Origin: Beroe ovata
Lineage: Eukaryota; Ctenophora; Nuda; Beroida; Beroidae
Reading direction: 5' to 3'
Assembly (NCBI GenBank): GCA_946803715.1
Contig: CAMPET010000287.1
Location: 1,550 to 11,885, forward strand
Length of the DNA stretch: 10,336 nucleotides
Shown here piece by piece: positions 7,946 to 10,336 of the stretch (positions are counted from its first letter, which is position 1; each line of letters opens with the position of its first letter). The notes under the pieces were generated by a model. It did no database searches. It was not told the DNA's origin and was given only the letters and a program-made list of their open reading frames with translations. Made by a program: the position numbers and the translations under genes.

Positions 7946-8613
7946 ATGTCTGTGAATTTGAATTATCTGGCACAGTTGGTGAAAGAGAATGACACCCACA
8001 ACAGAGGGCTGAATCATAGTTTGGATTCGGGAGAAATTGAATTAGTCCTCCCTCAAGAAGGTAATTACTGTCTTTTTACGGGTAATTGGCATATAGGTTA
8101 ATCTAAAACAACTCTGACTCTCCTAAGCAACACCATTTCCCATTGTTAACATCACAGGTACGCTGGTAAATTCTAGAGAGAACAGGGGCTGTATTGGGTG
8201 TGATGCTGATAGTGGTGTTGCTGTTTCGGAAATCCTGTCTCCTGTAACAGGGGGTAATTTTCTTTTTGTTTTTATCTCAGCTCACTTATTTCATTGATGT
8301 CAAGAAAACGTTGTCATTGAGAGGAGTGACATATTTTCTCAAGCACGTGATAGCGTTTCTCATTGGTTCTATCCATGATTTATACTATAATATTCCATTG
8401 TTTGCAGCGGAAGGTGCGGGAGTGGGTGAACAGATGGCAATTGATGGAGGAAAAGACGTCAGCCAGGAGTGTCCTGCAGTTGGTGGGAAGCGGAAGAGAG
8501 TCCGGAGAGCGAAAAAAAGATTCTCTGCAGATGAGAAAAGAGAGAACAGGCTCAAGNTCAATATCAATTATCAAAGCCTGTACCTATTCAATCCTACCAT
8601 TTTCAATAACTGA
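7946..8613 (+). pseudogene. 5' part of an unknown multi-exon gene with NLS, cut at an N and inverted-repeat junction
   Basis: Three exons join in frame: 7946-8060 (starts ATG, donor gtaatt), 8158-8253 (acceptor atcacag, donor gtaatt), and 8408 onward (acceptor ttgtttgcag). Both introns are phase 1. The 120 codons before the N start MSVNLNYLAQLVKEN and end with a strongly basic stretch KRKRVRRAKKR then FSADEKRENRLK, which looks like a nuclear localisation signal. At 8557 there is an N, and the next base starts the outer inverted-repeat arm; there the frame runs only 18 more codons to TGA at 8611. So the gene is truncated, either really or by assembly. No family is recognised. The phase-1 exon style resembles the linker of the transposase, so a second transposon protein is possible, but that is inference. 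Confidence 0.5.
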
Positions 8614-9129
8614 ATTATAACCGCAGCTTTATCGATGATGGAGGAAAATTATGGGAGGCGCTGAAAAGGACAATCATGGTATAGATTGTAACCCCCACGC
8701 AATGAGCTAGTTGATACCTGGAATCAAATCTTTGCTCCAATGTTTTTCATCACTCTCCTGTCTCATGTCTGCCTCACATGATCGTTATCTAACCCAGCAT
8801 CGTTGAGCAGTGTTCTAACCGCGGGTGATCACGGGTGATACAATGTACATGTTCCTAGCTTTATGTGTTTTCTGATTCTCCAACGGGATAGGAGGATAGA
8901 GGGAGGAATAGGATGGTACTGCCAAGTTATCAATCTCACAAAGAAGGTAATTGCTGTGAAAGAGAGCGTAATCGTGTGCAATAAGATTTTATGGGGGATC
9001 ACAAATTTGGTGAAGGGATTAGAGAATGGTATTGTTGGGGAGGGGTCCCATTTCCCTAATGAATTTGATCACGTGACAGTGTTACATGATATCCATTCGT
9101 TTAATTTGTGTCACGCGATCGGAAAAAAA
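8558..9129. repeat. Outer inverted repeat, right arm
   Basis: Mirror of 1-572. It begins one base after the N at 8557, cutting an open exon, and ends at least at the A-run 9123-9130, where the partner arm leaves the window. Plus-strand open frames through it (for example 8863-9180) show no recognisable protein and are not called. Its outer end forms part of a further local palindrome (9028-9160). Confidence 0.93.
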
Positions 9130-9160
9130 ATGTTACCCCTCCCCAGCAATACCATTCCCT
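9028..9160. repeat. Imperfect palindrome at the outer end of the right arm
   Basis: The sequence around 9029-9052 (agaatggtattgttggggag) is the near reverse complement of 9137-9160 (ctccccagcaataccattcc). Further in, gatcacgtgaca (9067-9078) pairs with gtgtcacgcgatc (9108-9120). The centre is near 9094. Confidence 0.7.
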
Positions 9161-9180
9161 ATTGTTATTCTGTTTCATAG

Positions 9181-9291
9181 GTTTATCGACAATGGACGAA
9201 TTATATTACTTCCTCTCTCAGGTGATGGGACTGTTACTCGATTGTCAGCAGTGTTTTCTAGCACATTTCGCTTGCGAGTATTTGATGGAAG
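9181..9291 (+). other. Possible symmetric phase-1 exon
   Basis: The stretch lies between an acceptor-like ttctgtttcatag and a donor-like gaag/gtaaaa. It is 111 nt long and open in phase 1-1, reading GLSTMDELYYFLSQVMGLL and onward, hydrophobic with several Cys. An alternative acceptor (cctctctcag at 9213-9222) gives a different short frame. No family is recognised. It could be a downstream exon of the truncated gene at 7946, but this rests only on phase. Confidence 0.25.
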
Positions 9292-10336
9292 GTAAAAAGA
9301 GATATTTTGTTCATTACACAAACACATCTATATAAAACGTCTTTCACTGCTTGCACATGTGTACTTAGTACTTACTAGTGCGGACCATGAATCCCCAGTA
9401 TAGACGAAATACAGCCACAGTGAAAATCATCTCAACGATCAGGCTCGGTCGGACATATAGTTTCTTGACATGCCTTTATCTTACGAACATTTTGCAATCT
9501 ATATCCCTCACATTTGAGGCATTACATTTGTAACCGTGACATCACCATGACATCATGTCATGAAGATGTCTTTACCCACTTCAAAAACAATTAGGACTGT
9601 TTATCTTTCATCCAACGATGTCAATGTCAACAATGTTGAACAATCAAAATTACGCTGTATTTCGATTTGCATTTCGATTTGTGACAAGTGCTGGATTTGT
9701 GACATGTTCTGGTCCCGCAATTTTGCTACTACGGAAAACGTGGGAACATTTGGCAGTGAAAAGCACATCCACAGGATATGTCAGCACTCTGTTCACGTAC
9801 TTTCTCTTGCTCTTTCTGATAAATTGTTTATCGCAGGGTTGACCTAGAGTGAAGAGAAAGATTTCGGGGTCCGGGTATGGAAGAGTGGACGACAACAATT
9901 TGTGCGGTTGAAGACGCCGATGTGAAGCGATCCTATTTTTCATAGAGACCAAACTCAGATTGTATATTTTACCGATGACGATGACACATGTTAGAAAAGT
10001 ATATTCATACACAGAATGACAATGCACATATATCTGCTTCTGATGTCCCCTCTGAATTCGCTTTTCTAATCAAATATGCACAATCAACAATGTTGTTCGC
10101 ACGCGTATTTTGACTTTTTGTAAGGCGCGCCGCCCGCCATCTGCGTTGATATTTCGTTTATAACACTTTACAAAGGGTCTGCGCGCGATGCGCGTCGAAT
10201 TGATTGACCACGCCCGTACACGCCCAAACATGGCCGGAAGAGACTTCAAATAGACTTTTTTATTGTCCCTCCGACCTCGTCTTTAGGTTCAACCATTAAA
10301 AAGAGGGTGTTTCAGAATGGGTTTTTAGGCCCTTTA
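9292..10336. other. Right flank with no recognisable gene
   Basis: Overlapping open frames at 9560-9847, 9618-9842 (plus) and 9650-10027 (minus) have no recognisable motif and overlap one another, so none is called. A palindrome CATGACATCATGTCATG lies at about 9546-9562. From 10120 the DNA turns CpG-rich (ggcgcgccgcccgcc, gcgcgcgatgcgcg). The last 35 bases (gggtgtttcagaatgggttt and following) look like they could begin another repeat or a promoter region. Confidence 0.4.

Noticed and set aside
8863-9180. Plus-strand 105-residue frame in the right outer arm
   Set aside because: Lies inside the inverted repeat and shows no recognisable domain; a donor-like gtaatt at 8947 is suggestive but not enough.
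9560-10027. Overlapping frames on both strands in the right flank
   Set aside because: No motif, mutually overlapping, and explained by chance openness.

Overview
The window looks like genomic DNA from an intron-rich eukaryote, most likely an aquatic invertebrate animal. The main gene can only be read by joining many short exons across GT..AG introns of about 70-200 bp, and the two recognisable proteins (a THAP-domain transposase and a P2X7 ballast-domain protein) belong to animal families. There is no operon, Shine-Dalgarno or other prokaryotic layout. Two isolated N bases (6469 and 8557) mark it as draft assembly. The species cannot be named from the sequence.

Layout. 1-572 is the left arm of an outer inverted repeat, whose mirror is 8558-9129; by eye the arms match without a difference. 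573-1233 is mostly non-coding, with a 17-bp tandem repeat and two weak coding-like stretches. 1234-1522 is the left arm of an inner inverted repeat whose mirror is 7534-7820. Between the inner arms lie two divergent genes. On the minus strand (4923 to 1650) is an 11-exon gene that I could join into one uninterrupted frame of 750 codons: an N-terminal THAP-like zinc finger, a linker built of symmetric phase-1 exons, a Cys-pair module and a DDE-type transposase core resembling Kolobok-like elements. On the plus strand (6626-7258) is a 210-residue protein carrying the cysteine-rich cytoplasmic 'ballast' domain otherwise known from the C-terminus of the P2X7 receptor, without any channel part. The two genes are separated by about 1.7 kb of AT-rich DNA with two CpG-rich patches and a GGTCA-rich minisatellite directly before the ballast gene.

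Right of the inner repeat, 7946-8556 holds the first exons of another plus-strand gene (phase-1 introns, strong basic NLS). It is cut at the N at 8557, exactly where the outer inverted-repeat arm begins. A further possible phase-1 exon lies at 9181-9291. From 9292 to the end I see no recognisable gene.

Interpretation. The simplest reading is a large DNA transposon with nested inverted repeats, carrying an apparently intact THAP-DDE transposase plus a ballast-domain cargo protein, inserted in or assembled next to other repeat-derived sequence. The inner arms are the best candidates for the element's ends, but no target-site duplication is evident. The outer repeat may be real (a larger or nested element) or an assembly duplication, because it starts at an N.
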